A stretch of 64,000 nucleotides of DNA from Paenibacillus paridis (GCF_006345825.1 NZ_VCIX01000086.1:1-64000), one strand, 5' to 3'. Positions 1-8,656 are shown, numbered from the stretch's first letter. A program made the numbers and translations. The notes: generated by a model not told the origin, from the letters alone.

Positions 1-90
1 TTTTTTATTTATTTGAAACTTGAAAGTTTGTGAATTATTGAACAAACTTAGATACCTACAAGACTAGGACAGGTTTAATGCAACGCTAGT

Positions 91-220
91 GGATTTTCTC
101 CCTTTAATTCCAGATAATATGCCGATAATGACTTGAAACGGTTGAATTAACGGTAGGAAATCCCGTTATTTCATATACTCGGCGAATAACGATCATTTAA
201 CGGGAGAAATTCCTGCAAAG
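91..220. repeat. Cluster of three short intergenic repeats (TTAACGGGA-N-TTCC type)
   Basis: Three related copies lie at about 91-113 (inverted), 145-171 and 194-220 with a pitch near 50 bp. The core reads TTAACGGGAGAAATTCC or close variants. The same motif recurs at 9184-9362. The rest of 1-355 shows no gene; the ribosome site of the following gene (AGGAGG) is at its end. Confidence 0.5.
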
Positions 221-355
221 TCATAAAAACTTTATACTCGCCGCACTCCTAATCGGATGCACTTATTTTCGAAGCGAAAATATCGTTTTGGTTGCCATGC
301 ATATCGTCAAAACCTAATATAATTAGAACATTTTTACAGGAGGCCTGAAAAAATA

Positions 356-1324
356 ATGAGTATTCAAGCATCGGAACGGTCGAGCAGGCGGCTGCGTAAT
401 CCTTTAGTCGAGCAGCGTGCGGATCCATGGGTGTATAAGCATACGGACGGCTTTTATTATTTTACAGGCTCCGTACCGGAATACGATCGGATTGTGCTGA
501 GAAGAGCGGAATCGCTTGAAGGTTTAACCGAGGCCTCCGAAGTTGTCGCATGGAAGAAGTATGAGGAAGGCGCGATGAGCAAGCATATCTGGGCGCCGGA
601 GCTTCATTTTATCAACGGAAAATGGTATATCTATTTCGCAGCTGCCAGACAGGACGAGCCGTTCCGGCATCGGATGTACGTGCTTGAGAATGAATCTTCT
701 AATCCGCTTGAAGGCAGCTGGACCGAGAAGGGGCAGATCGTGACCGGCTGGGACTCATTCTCTCTTGATGCGACCAGCTTTGAGCAGAGTGGCGAGCAAT
801 ATCTCGTATGGGCGCAGCAGGATCCGGCCATACCAGGGAATACGAGCTTGTATATCGCCACGATGAGCAACCCTTGGACGTTGAAAAGCAAACAAGTGCT
901 AATCACCAAGCCTGAGCTGGATTGGGAAATGATAGGGTTTATGGTGAACGAAGGAGCAGCGGTGCTTAAGCGGAACGGAAGGATTTTTCTGACGTATTCA
1001 GGCAGCGCCACGGACCATAATTATGCGATGGGTCTGCTGTCGGCGGATCAATCGAGCGATCTGCTTGATCCTGCTTCGTGGGTGAAATCGCAGAACCCGG
1101 TATTTGAGAGTTGTCCGGAGACAAGCCAGTATGGACCGGGACATAACAGCTTTACGGTGACAGAGGATGGCGAGCAGGACGTCTTGATCTACCATGCTCG
1201 CAGCTATAAGGAAATCGTAGGCGATCCGTTATTTGATCCTAATCGCCATGCGCGTGCAAAGGTGTTTACGTGGAACGTCGATGGGACGCCGAATCTCGGA
1301 AAGCCGCCTGCGGACACGGTATAA
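356..1324 (+). CDS. Glycoside hydrolase family 43 protein (arabinosidase/xylosidase type)
   Basis: A 322-residue single-domain five-bladed beta-propeller glycosidase. The three GH43 acidic residues are visible: D23 in RADPW (general base), D138 in SLDATSF (pKa modulator) and E199 in MVNEGAA (general acid). There is no signal peptide, so it probably acts in the cytoplasm on imported arabino- or xylo-oligosaccharides. The ATG follows a strong AGGAGG site at about 12 bp. It stands alone, ahead of a perfect hairpin terminator. Exact substrate cannot be read from sequence; family assignment is firm. Confidence 0.85.
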   Translation: MSIQASERSSRRLRNPLVEQRADPWVYKHTDGFYYFTGSVPEYDRIVLRRAESLEGLTEASEVVAWKKYEEGAMSKHIWAPELHFINGKWYIYFAAARQDEPFRHRMYVLENESSNPLEGSWTEKGQIVTGWDSFSLDATSFEQSGEQYLVWAQQDPAIPGNTSLYIATMSNPWTLKSKQVLITKPELDWEMIGFMVNEGAAVLKRNGRIFLTYSGSATDHNYAMGLLSADQSSDLLDPASWVKSQNPVFESCPETSQYGPGHNSFTVTEDGEQDVLIYHARSYKEIVGDPLFDPNRHARAKVFTWNVDGTPNLGKPPADTV

Positions 1325-1325
1325 A

Positions 1326-1360
1326 AGAAGAGCTGCCCTTGTGTAAAGGGCAGCTCTTCT
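1326..1360. terminator. Perfect 15-bp hairpin between convergent genes
   Basis: AGAAGAGCTGCCCTT pairs exactly with AAGGGCAGCTCTTCT around a 5-base loop (GTGTA). It sits between the GH43 gene and the convergent SRPBCC gene and probably serves both directions. Confidence 0.75.
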
Positions 1361-1368
1361 GCGTTTGA

Positions 1369-1881
1369 TTAGGATTGTACGGCCTGCAAATGCTCGGAGA
1401 GACGATCCCAAGTTTCGGTAATCCCTTGCTCCATTCCCATCTCCATGACTTTCTTGAGCTCGTCGGCAGATGCGTAGCGTGACCGGCTGATCAGCTTCGT
1501 CTGTCCATCCTGCTCCAAAAAGGTGGTCGTAACATGAGCAGATGGCATCGTATCCAGTTCATTGCCTTCCGCGTCAGAGAAAAAATCGACATAGACGATT
1601 TTTTCGCCATCTACGATCTCTTTATATACCGCTTTGCCCCAAGACTCCATTCCATAAAAATCTCCCTGATTCTTATCCAAGCATTTCATACAGTAATGCC
1701 ACACCCCGCCCTCCTGGAAATCAACGGTACAAGCGGAAAGCGTCCAGCCGCGCGGCCCCCACCAATGCTTAAGATGCTCTGCTTCCGAAAAAGCTTTGAA
1801 TACGAGCTGGCGCGGCGCATGGAAAACACGCTCCAGAATGAGCTCTTGGCCCTCAACTTTGGATATCATTTGGTTTGTCAT
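1369..1881 (-). CDS. SRPBCC / AHSA1-family protein
   Basis: This 170-residue protein shows the Aha1/START-like pattern of the SRPBCC superfamily: LERVFHAPRQLVFKAFSEAEHLKHWWGP near the N terminus, then HYCMKC, and a C-terminal helix (MEQGITETWDRLSEHL). These small proteins bind hydrophobic ligands in a helix-grip fold. It starts 14 bp after the stop of an ArsR regulator, behind AAAGGAGG, so the two form an operon. ArsR-SRPBCC pairs are common in Firmicutes, but their ligand is generally unknown and none can be inferred here. Confidence 0.8.
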   Translation of the reverse strand: MTNQMISKVEGQELILERVFHAPRQLVFKAFSEAEHLKHWWGPRGWTLSACTVDFQEGGVWHYCMKCLDKNQGDFYGMESWGKAVYKEIVDGEKIVYVDFFSDAEGNELDTMPSAHVTTTFLEQDGQTKLISRSRYASADELKKVMEMGMEQGITETWDRLSEHLQAVQS

Positions 1882-1895
1882 AAAAAATGCCTCCT

Positions 1896-2237
1896 TTAAT
1901 TTTCGTTATTTGGTTTATCGCTACCGGATTGCAGCTGCTGAAGGTAACTATTTAAGCTATCAAATCTTTCTTCCCATATGCGGCGGTAGGCATTCAACCA
2001 TGCGTCCATATCTTGAAACGGCTGCCTGTGCAGTTTATAATTCCGTCGGTTGGCGACAGCTTCTACTTCAACAAGTCCAGCTTCATGCAGCACCTTTAAA
2101 TGCTTGGAAGCTTGCGGCTGCCGAAGCTGAAGCTGCTCGGCAATTTCACCTACGGTCAAAGGCCCGCTGCGAAGCAGCTCTACTATGCGTAATCGGTTAG
2201 GCTCGGCAAGTGCGCTAAAGGTTGTTGTATCCATCAT
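1896..2237 (-). CDS. ArsR-family transcriptional regulator
   Basis: A 113-residue winged-helix repressor: SALAEPNRLRIVELLRSG, then LTVGEIAEQLQLRQPQASKHLKVLHEAGLV (recognition helix QASKHL) and a wing (RRNYKLH). It has no cysteine cluster of the metal-sensing ArsR/SmtB type, so it is more likely a non-metal member that controls its partner SRPBCC gene. The start shown is the first of two adjacent ATG codons. The likely promoter with a palindromic spacer lies about 115 bp upstream. Confidence 0.85.
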   Translation of the reverse strand: MMDTTTFSALAEPNRLRIVELLRSGPLTVGEIAEQLQLRQPQASKHLKVLHEAGLVEVEAVANRRNYKLHRQPFQDMDAWLNAYRRIWEERFDSLNSYLQQLQSGSDKPNNEN

Positions 2238-2353
2238 TCAGAATTTCTATCAATGAAAGTAATGTTTGCTTTACTTAAGGTGCAGCCAATTCTGTCAGTC
2301 CCAGTCAACGAAAGCCACCTCGCTTCTTCGGAAAGTGTCTTGCTTCTGAAATC

Positions 2354-2391
2354 AATATACCTTATTAGGAATATTCCTGTCAAGGAATATT
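2354..2391 (-). promoter_or_regulatory. Sigma-A promoter with palindromic spacer ahead of arsR-SRPBCC
   Basis: On the minus strand TTGACA (2383-2378) and TATATT (2359-2354) are separated by 18 bp. The spacer holds GGAATATTCC (2368-2377), and a further half site GGAATATT lies on the other side of the -35 (2384-2391). This is the layout of a repressor operator, here probably autoregulation by the ArsR protein. The remainder of 2238-2575 holds a terminator and nothing else recognised. Confidence 0.5.
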
Positions 2392-2482
2392 GTGATGTTA
2401 TTTTTAATAGAAAGAAGCTTGAGCTAACGGACTAGCATTGTACGGGTGTAAGGAAAGAAGGCGAAAGGCAGCATAAGCAAAT

Positions 2483-2532
2483 GAAAAAGAAGCAGCAGAG
2501 CCACTAGGAGGGGGGCCTAGTAGCTCTGCTGC
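2483..2532 (-). terminator. Rho-independent terminator of the NADH oxidase gene
   Basis: GCAGCAGAGC-ACTAGG pairs with CCTAGT-GCTCTGCTGC. On the minus strand the stem is followed by TTCTTTTTC, placing it downstream of the gene ending at 2576. Confidence 0.75.
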
Positions 2533-2575
2533 TCGTTGCTAAGAAAGAAGGATTGTGGATCTGGTAAAGCTGACG

Positions 2576-3913
2576 TTACACTGCTTGCAGACCGGCTTGG
2601 TTAAGCAGATTCCACGGCTTGTTGTAATGCGGCTGGAAGAAGAAATCGACGTAGCTTAGTTCGTCCATCGTCATGCCGTTTTGGATACAAACCGAAAGGG
2701 TATTGATCGATTGGGTCAGGTCGACCTTCGAGAGCACCTGCGCGCCGACAATTCGGCCATTGTCGGCTTCATAGACAACCTTGAGCGTAAATTGCTCGTA
2801 GGTTGGCATAAACTCTGGACGGTAGTTGTCGATGATTGTGACATTTTTCACATTCATTCCCGCGGCAAGCGCAGCGGCCTCAGTTAAGCCTGTCGAAGCA
2901 ATATTGTAATCGTAGATTTTAATTCCCGATGTGCCCTGTGTGCCCAAATATTTGACTGTCGGTTTCATTAGGTTTTTGGCAACCAATGTTCCCATGCGTA
3001 CGGCGTTTGTTGCCAGCGGGATATAGGCATTTTGTCCGGTTGGATTATAGTGGACGGCACAGCTGTCGCCAGCGGCAAAAATATCGGGTTTGCTCGTTCT
3101 CATATATTCATCGATCAGGATTGCACCGTTAGGAAGCATATCGACCTGTCCTTTTAGAAGCTCCGTATTAGGTCGGAAGCCTATGCAAAGCACGACGAGG
3201 TCAGCTTCGTACTCCCCAGCTGTCGTTACTACAGTCGTAACACGTCCCTCTGTGCCCTTGAACGAAGTAACCGTTTGGCCGGTAGCGATGGTAATACCCT
3301 TCTTAAGCAGCGCTTGCTCGGTTACGTCCGTAAATTCTTTATCCAAGTATTTGAACAAAATGCGTTCCATATTATCGATTAGCGTAACCTCTTTGCCAAG
3401 CTGCTCAAATGCTTCCACTAGCTCAATTCCGATATAGCCTGCTCCGATAACCGCAATACGATTCGCTTTTTTTGCTTTTTCAATAATCGTTTTCGAATGG
3501 TTGTAATTTTTGCAAAGCACGATATTTTCCAGGTCAATGCCATCCATCTGAGGTATGATCGGCCACGATCCGGTCGTTACGACAAGCTTGTCAAATGTAT
3601 CGGTAAAATCCTCGCCAGTGATCAGGTTGCGGACTTGTATCGTTTTGGCATCCGTGTCTACAGCGAGCACATCATGACGCATATGAGTGTGTACGCCTAG
3701 CGCGGCGAGCTGCTCGGGCGAAGCGTAGAACAAATCTTCGGCATTTTTTACAACGCCGCCGACATGCAGCGCGATTCCGCACGATAGAAACGAGATATTG
3801 TCATTCCGTTCATATACCGTAATCCTAGCCTCGGGGTAAAGCTTGGCCATTTGGGTAATCGCAGCCGTACCTGCATGTGTGCAACCAATAACAGCAATGT
3901 TCATCGTCATCAT
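2576..3913 (-). CDS. FAD-dependent NADH oxidase / CoA-disulfide reductase family
   Basis: A 445-residue flavoprotein disulfide reductase. Residues 6-15 form the FAD-binding loop, H13 and C45 (in FLSCGIAL) match the active His and redox Cys of NADH oxidase/peroxidase enzymes, VIGAGYIGIELVEAF is the NADH-binding loop and FAAGDSCAV the second FAD motif. It likely reduces oxygen with NADH and so regenerates NAD+. The frame extends to 4012, but AGGAGGCG stands directly before the ATG at 3913, which fixes the start. Two Rex-type boxes lie upstream. Water-forming Nox versus CoA-disulfide reductase cannot be separated by eye. Confidence 0.82.
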   Translation of the reverse strand: MMTMNIAVIGCTHAGTAAITQMAKLYPEARITVYERNDNISFLSCGIALHVGGVVKNAEDLFYASPEQLAALGVHTHMRHDVLAVDTDAKTIQVRNLITGEDFTDTFDKLVVTTGSWPIIPQMDGIDLENIVLCKNYNHSKTIIEKAKKANRIAVIGAGYIGIELVEAFEQLGKEVTLIDNMERILFKYLDKEFTDVTEQALLKKGITIATGQTVTSFKGTEGRVTTVVTTAGEYEADLVVLCIGFRPNTELLKGQVDMLPNGAILIDEYMRTSKPDIFAAGDSCAVHYNPTGQNAYIPLATNAVRMGTLVAKNLMKPTVKYLGTQGTSGIKIYDYNIASTGLTEAAALAAGMNVKNVTIIDNYRPEFMPTYEQFTLKVVYEADNGRIVGAQVLSKVDLTQSINTLSVCIQNGMTMDELSYVDFFFQPHYNKPWNLLNQAGLQAV

Positions 3914-3971
3914 CGAACGCCTCCTATTGTATGTGTAAAGCGCGCTTTGTTTGCGAGCAGCGATCTTCACA

Positions 3972-4018
3972 ACGTGAATTATTTCACAACCCAGATTATT
4001 ATGTGAAAACATTCACAA
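3972..4018 (-). promoter_or_regulatory. Two Rex-type operators upstream of the NADH oxidase
   Basis: Read on the minus strand the sites are TTGTGAATGTTTTCACAT (4018-4001) and TTGTGAAATAATTCACGT (3989-3972). They match the Firmicutes Rex consensus TTGTGAAnnnnTTCACAA in 13 and 12 of 14 defined positions. Rex represses NADH-consuming genes when NADH is low, which fits the downstream enzyme. Confidence 0.7.
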
Positions 4019-4221
4019 CCTTTTCTTGCTTTTATCATATGCTTTTTAAGTAAGGTTGACAAGGGCTATTTGCAAAAAATGTTCATTGATAATTAAATTT
4101 TCAGTTTATTTGACACGGCTTAGCCACAATTCCTCTCAAGGGGGCAGAGAGCCCGGATTTTCTTTTTTTCAGCGGATGAATTACACTTTTAGGAAAAGCA
4201 TTAGGCGAAGGAGGACATAAA

Positions 4222-4974
4222 ATGAAAGCAGATTATACGGAAAAAAGAGTGCTAATTACAGGTGCAGGAGCCGGAATAGGGAGAGCATTGGCGCTTGCTT
4301 ATGCGGAGCAGGGGGCCTTGTCCATTTTAGCCGATAAAAATGAAGCTGGGTTGGAACAAACGGCAGCCCTGCTGCAGGAAGCCGGTTATGATTCGTTATC
4401 CTTCGTAACGGATATGAGCAAATCGGAGGAAGTGGTTCAGATGCTTCGGGATGTGGAGACGCTGGCGGGAAGACTGGACATTGTCATTAATAATGCCGGA
4501 TTTGGCATTTGGAAATCGCCGTATGACTTATCGCTAGACGAGTGGGACAGCGTCGTTAATACGAACTTAAGAGGGACATTTATATGCTCCAGGGAGGCAG
4601 CAAAGCTTATGAGATCAACCGGCGGCGGAGCAATCGTCAATATATCATCGACAAGGGCGATGATGTCGGAGCCTAATTCAGAAGCGTATGCCGCCTCCAA
4701 GGGAGGCATTCTGTCGCTCACCCATGCGCTGGCCGTTTCACTGGGTCCTGACCGAATTACAGTCAACGCGATCTGTCCGGGCTGGATCGAAACCGGGGAT
4801 TATAGCCAGCTGCGTGAAGCGGATCATGTCCAGCATCCTTCCCAGCGGGTCGGCAAACCGGAGGATGTGGCACGTGCCTGCCTATACTTGACAGATCCGC
4901 TTAATGATTTTGTGACTGGGTCCCATATTACGCTTGATGGCGGCATGACAAGAAAGATGATTTACGAGGAATAG
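4222..4974 (+). CDS. SDR-family NAD(P)-dependent oxidoreductase
   Basis: A 250-residue classical short-chain dehydrogenase. GAGAGIGRA (about residue 14) binds the cofactor, NNAGFG stabilises the fold, and S (NISSTRA), Y156 and K160 (EAYAASKGG) are the catalytic set. PGWIETGDY and the C-terminal SHITLDGGMTR are typical of the glucose/3-oxoacyl reductase group. The D in LADKNE after beta-2 suggests NAD preference. ATG follows AAGGAGGACATAAA. It appears monocistronic, and no substrate can be assigned. Confidence 0.85.
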   Translation: MKADYTEKRVLITGAGAGIGRALALAYAEQGALSILADKNEAGLEQTAALLQEAGYDSLSFVTDMSKSEEVVQMLRDVETLAGRLDIVINNAGFGIWKSPYDLSLDEWDSVVNTNLRGTFICSREAAKLMRSTGGGAIVNISSTRAMMSEPNSEAYAASKGGILSLTHALAVSLGPDRITVNAICPGWIETGDYSQLREADHVQHPSQRVGKPEDVARACLYLTDPLNDFVTGSHITLDGGMTRKMIYEE

Positions 4975-5062
4975 CGGGATCACCCAAAATATATCTATGA
5001 AAAACTTAATAAATGTCCATTGAGCACAGCAATGGGTTAGGCTACACTGAAGAAGTTCTAAA

Positions 5063-5077
5063 TGAGAACTGTTATCA
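5063..5077 (+). promoter_or_regulatory. Fur box (degenerate) ahead of the siderophore-binding lipoprotein
   Basis: TGAGAACTGTTATCA matches the 7-1-7 Fur box TGATAATnATTATCA at 11 of 14 positions and is itself nearly palindromic. It lies 19 bp before the start codon, where a bound repressor would block the promoter or early transcription. Confidence 0.6.
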
Positions 5078-5095
5078 TAGAGGGGGAGAGGTTTG

Positions 5096-6103
5096 ATGTT
5101 TACCGTGAAGAGAGAGCGGAAAATGCTACTGTGCAGCATTTTATTGCTGATCACCGTCATGCTTAGCGCTTGCGGGACTGAGAATGCCAACAACATTCAG
5201 GCTAATAAACAGCAGGAGCCCACGCCGACTGCGAACACGCAAACCGATATACCTGACATCCGTACTTTTACTGACGCACTGGGACGGAAGGTGGAGCTGC
5301 CGGCCAACCCGCAGCGCATTGTGGCACATTATTATGCTTCAGAGATGACTGCGCTAGACATTCCGATGATCGGCACAAATTTTCAAAATGCGAAGCTTGT
5401 ATTGAACGAGGAACAGCTGAGCGGCTTGGAGGATATTGGCGGCCAAGAGACGGTTCCTAATATGGAAAAGGTGCTTTCCGTCAGCCCAGACCTTATTATC
5501 GTGCCTGATTTTATTGAGGCAAAGGATATCGAGGCATTGGCAAAAATTGCGCCGACGGTTGCGATTAGCTATAGCGGCGATATTTTTAGCCGATTGCGTA
5601 CGATAGCTGAAATCGTGGGCAAGCCGGAGCTTGCTGAAGGCTGGATTCAAAAATATGAGGCGAAGGCAGCAGCTAAGCGGGAGGAACTGAAGCCGTTTTT
5701 GAAAAAAGGTGAAACGGCATCGGCATTCATCGTCTATTTGGACAAGCAGCTGTATGTGTACGGCCCGCAAAGACTGGGTCCAACGATGTATGATGCGCTT
5801 GGCTTTGTGCAGCCGCCGAAGGTTGCAGAGCTATTTGAGGGCAAGAAGGATTCGCTTTGGGAGACCATTTCATTGGAATCACTTCCCGAATTTACAGGGG
5901 ACCGTATTTTCCTTGTAACGAAGGATGACAGCGAGGAAGCAAAGCAGGCAGTGGAAGAAATTATTAACGGTCCAATCTGGAGCAAGATTCCTGCCGTACA
6001 GAACGGTCAGGCTTATGTCGTAGACAAGCGATGGTCGTTAAACGATCCACTCACCCTAGACTATCTCCTTGACGAAATGACGAGCTTGCTAATCAAAAAG
6101 TAA
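5096..6103 (+). CDS. Iron-siderophore ABC transporter substrate-binding lipoprotein
   Basis: A 335-residue FecB/FhuD-type (cluster A-3) binding protein. The signal peptide ends in a lipobox (MLSAC, C26), followed by a Thr/Gln/Pro linker and then RTFTDALGRKVELPANPQRIV, the usual opening of periplasmic-binding domains for ferric siderophores. ATG at 5096 follows AGGGGGAGAGG; the TTG three bases earlier is less likely. No permease or ATPase genes adjoin it, so it must use a transporter encoded elsewhere. The C-terminal half closely resembles the sensor domain of the next gene. Confidence 0.85.
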   Translation: MFTVKRERKMLLCSILLLITVMLSACGTENANNIQANKQQEPTPTANTQTDIPDIRTFTDALGRKVELPANPQRIVAHYYASEMTALDIPMIGTNFQNAKLVLNEEQLSGLEDIGGQETVPNMEKVLSVSPDLIIVPDFIEAKDIEALAKIAPTVAISYSGDIFSRLRTIAEIVGKPELAEGWIQKYEAKAAAKREELKPFLKKGETASAFIVYLDKQLYVYGPQRLGPTMYDALGFVQPPKVAELFEGKKDSLWETISLESLPEFTGDRIFLVTKDDSEEAKQAVEEIINGPIWSKIPAVQNGQAYVVDKRWSLNDPLTLDYLLDEMTSLLIKK

Positions 6104-6117
6104 GCATTCATTTAACG

Positions 6118-6158
6118 AAAAGCTTTCAACAACGGAATGTTGTTGAGAGCTTTTTTTT
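6118..6158 (+). terminator. Rho-independent terminator
   Basis: AAAGCTTTCAACAAC pairs with GTTGTTGAGAGCTTT around a GGAAT loop, followed by a run of T. It separates the lipoprotein gene from the regulator gene. Confidence 0.85.
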
Positions 6159-6187
6159 CTTAATGAAATCCAATATAATGAAATATA

Positions 6188-6202
6188 TGATAATCATTAT
6201 CA
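6188..6202 (+). promoter_or_regulatory. Perfect 7-1-7 Fur box
   Basis: TGATAATCATTATCA is an exact match to the Bacillus-type Fur box TGATAATnATTATCA. It lies just before the AGGAGG site and ATG of the AraC-type regulator and may also govern the downstream ribA-like gene. Confidence 0.88.
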
Positions 6203-6217
6203 CTTAGGAGGGGCAGC

Positions 6218-7804
6218 ATGAACAATTTGGAGAAGCGCTATATATTAGAGCGGCCCCCTTCCGTTTATTTATATACGATTGAAAGTTTGTCTTATAGCAG
6301 CCGTTTGAGCCATCGCGATTCAAGGTTTTGGGCGAGGAGGCATATGCTGCTTGCAGTATCGGACGGTCAAGGCGTCATTCTCCTTAATGGTCAGCGATAT
6401 GTGGCCGCAAGAGGGAAATGTTTACTACTCCCGCCGAATACGGCCATTGAGATAAGAAACGATGGGCAAAGCACGATGCGGGTCTACCAGCTGACGTATG
6501 AGGTGGAGCAAGATGCTACTGGCTTGTTTACGCCTATTATGGAAGTGGTATATACTCCTCACACAAAGCTGGAAAATAAGCTTCAGGAGCTGCTGTCTGC
6601 AAGCATGTTCCAGAGCAAGCTGGATTCGTTTCATCTGCATATCCGCTTTCAATCTACCTTATATGAGCTATTGCAAAGCTATTCAACCGTTGAGCACAAT
6701 GCAAGAATAGCTGTTGAAAATACGATTTCTTTTATGCATCGTTCCTTGCACGAGGAAATTGCCGTTGGGAGGCTGGCCGAGGAAGCCAAGTTAAGCAAAT
6801 GGCAATTCGGCACGATGTTCAAAGCGTTGACGGGCTACACCCCTATGGAATACTTGACGTTGCTGCGGATTGAGCGAGCGAAGCTGCTCATGCTGGGGGC
6901 CGGCGTACGGGTAAGGGATATTGCAGCCAGCGTCGGTTTTTCGGATGAGTATTATTTTAGCAGGCGCTTTAAGCAAACAACGGGCATGACACCTACCGAA
7001 TATATGCAGAGCAAGCAGACGGGTCAGCGGATTTTTTCGATTCAATATTTGGGTGAGCTGTTGGCACTAGGAATTCAGCCAGTCGGAACCAATCGGGCAA
7101 TGCTTGATGTTATTCAAGGGGTATCGAGCCGAATAAAAGGGGTTGATGAACCGCTTGATGCGCAGCAGGTGCTGGAGCTAAAGCCAGATATGATTTTGTT
7201 CCCAAGCTTTATGCAGGCAAGTTGTGTAGATCAGCTCTTCAAAATTGCGCCCGCCTTTGAGATTAGCTGGCAGGATGATGTTTATTCCCGGTTGACCCAT
7301 ATGGGGGAGCTGCTTGGGCGGAGCAAGGAGGCGGGAGCCTGGATTTCTCGATATGAAGCAAAAGCCGAGCGGACTAGAGCACGGCTAGGCGAATATCTCA
7401 AGCAGGGAGAGACGGCAACAGCGTTCGTTTACCATGCGGAGGGCTTGTACGTTTATGCTGGCCACCATTTTGGGCATACGCTTTATCAAGGATTGGGCTT
7501 CGAGAAGCCCGATAAAATAAAGCAGCTCATCGCTGCGGATAAGCAAATGAAATGGAAGCTGATCAAGCTAGAGGAGCTGCCGGATTATGCAGGAGACCGT
7601 ATTTTTCTGGCTTTGGCGGAAACGGGCGTTGATGCCTCGCAAGGAAGGGCTATATTGAGGCATCCAATATGGAATAACCTGCCTGCAGTGCAGAACGGAC
7701 GCGGCCATGTTGTCGATATAGCTTGGGGAAACTATAATCCGGTTACGCTGGAAAGACATCTGGATGAAATGGTCAAATGGATCACCGAGGTTCATTTGGC
7801 GTGA
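6218..7804 (+). CDS. AraC-family regulator with fused siderophore-binding domain (Btr/YbbB type)
   Basis: A 528-residue three-part protein: an N-terminal cupin-like arm (about 1-135), the AraC double helix-turn-helix at about 161-265 (IAVGRLAEEAKLSKWQFGTMF and VRDIAASVGFSDEYYFSRRF), and a C-terminal periplasmic-binding-protein fold (about 278-525). This is the architecture of B. subtilis Btr, which activates siderophore uptake on binding the ligand. The C-terminal domain aligns with the neighbouring lipoprotein through shared blocks such as GDRIFL, PIW..(I/L)PAVQNG and LDEM, implying the same ligand. A perfect Fur box precedes it. Confidence 0.87.
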   Translation: MNNLEKRYILERPPSVYLYTIESLSYSSRLSHRDSRFWARRHMLLAVSDGQGVILLNGQRYVAARGKCLLLPPNTAIEIRNDGQSTMRVYQLTYEVEQDATGLFTPIMEVVYTPHTKLENKLQELLSASMFQSKLDSFHLHIRFQSTLYELLQSYSTVEHNARIAVENTISFMHRSLHEEIAVGRLAEEAKLSKWQFGTMFKALTGYTPMEYLTLLRIERAKLLMLGAGVRVRDIAASVGFSDEYYFSRRFKQTTGMTPTEYMQSKQTGQRIFSIQYLGELLALGIQPVGTNRAMLDVIQGVSSRIKGVDEPLDAQQVLELKPDMILFPSFMQASCVDQLFKIAPAFEISWQDDVYSRLTHMGELLGRSKEAGAWISRYEAKAERTRARLGEYLKQGETATAFVYHAEGLYVYAGHHFGHTLYQGLGFEKPDKIKQLIAADKQMKWKLIKLEELPDYAGDRIFLALAETGVDASQGRAILRHPIWNNLPAVQNGRGHVVDIAWGNYNPVTLERHLDEMVKWITEVHLA

Positions 7805-7861
7805 AACAGGCAGATGAGGCTTCGACAGGAGAAATAGAGGAACGAACTTAGCATAGCGGTA

Positions 7862-8656
7862 ATGCTAACCGAACATAATAGTCCAAACAGCTATTATGAA
7901 CAGGTTAGGAGCTACCCCATGCATACAGAAGCGGTATCGATTGTTGATCACAAAATACAAGTCATTGAAAGTGAAAAAGGCATTATCTATTTAGTGGGCC
8001 CCATCTCGCTTCCTGTTAAGCTGGAGGATGGCGAGGCCATCTTTCAGTGGTATTGCTGGCTGCTCTGCAAAGAGAAGCTAGAAGATGCGGAACAAATGAT
8101 TAAGAAGCTGTCTGCGAGCAATTTGGCTGAAATGCAGCAATCGAGTGTGCTGGTTTACGGCGATTTTGCACAGGCGGAGGAAGCTTGGATACGAATGCAC
8201 AGCATTTGTCACACGGGCGATATTTTTGGAAGCAAGCGCTGCGACTGCGGCTATCAGCTGCATGAATCGATGCGGATGATCGTCGAGAAGGGTGCTGGCG
8301 CTTTATTTTATTTGGCGAATCATGAAGGAAGAGGCATCGGCTTGTTCAGTAAAGCGATGGCTTATCTGCTCCAAGAACAAGGATATGATACGGTTGAGGC
8401 TAACGTTGAGCTAGGCTTCGTGGACGATGCCCGTAATTATAGTGATGCGATTCGCGTGCTTAACACGCTGCGGGAGAAGCCTGTTTCGCTTATCACGAAT
8501 AATCCGAGAAAACTTGATGCCATGAAGATGGCAGGCCTTGACGTCGTAGAGCGGATTCCGCTTTGGGGGGACCGTTCAACGTATAACGAGCGATATTTGG
8601 ATACGAAAATAAACCGGTCGGGCCATTTAGCCGCTAGCGGATGTCCTAACGAATAG
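7862..8656 (+). CDS. ribA: GTP cyclohydrolase II (RibA-type)
   Basis: GTP cyclohydrolase II opens GTP to the first riboflavin precursor. Landmarks of the RibA domain are complete: the zinc set CHTGDIFGSKRCDCGYQL, HEGRGIGL, QGYDTVEAN, LITNNPRKL and RYLDTK near the C terminus. The protein is 264 residues, longer at the N terminus than the roughly 200-residue E. coli enzyme; about 85 residues precede the catalytic core and are unassigned. It is not fused to the RibB domain usual in Bacillus RibBA. The start is uncertain, because no strong ribosome site precedes the ATG at 7862. It lies 57 bp after the AraC regulator and is probably cotranscribed. Confidence 0.85.
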   Translation: MLTEHNSPNSYYEQVRSYPMHTEAVSIVDHKIQVIESEKGIIYLVGPISLPVKLEDGEAIFQWYCWLLCKEKLEDAEQMIKKLSASNLAEMQQSSVLVYGDFAQAEEAWIRMHSICHTGDIFGSKRCDCGYQLHESMRMIVEKGAGALFYLANHEGRGIGLFSKAMAYLLQEQGYDTVEANVELGFVDDARNYSDAIRVLNTLREKPVSLITNNPRKLDAMKMAGLDVVERIPLWGDRSTYNERYLDTKINRSGHLAASGCPNE

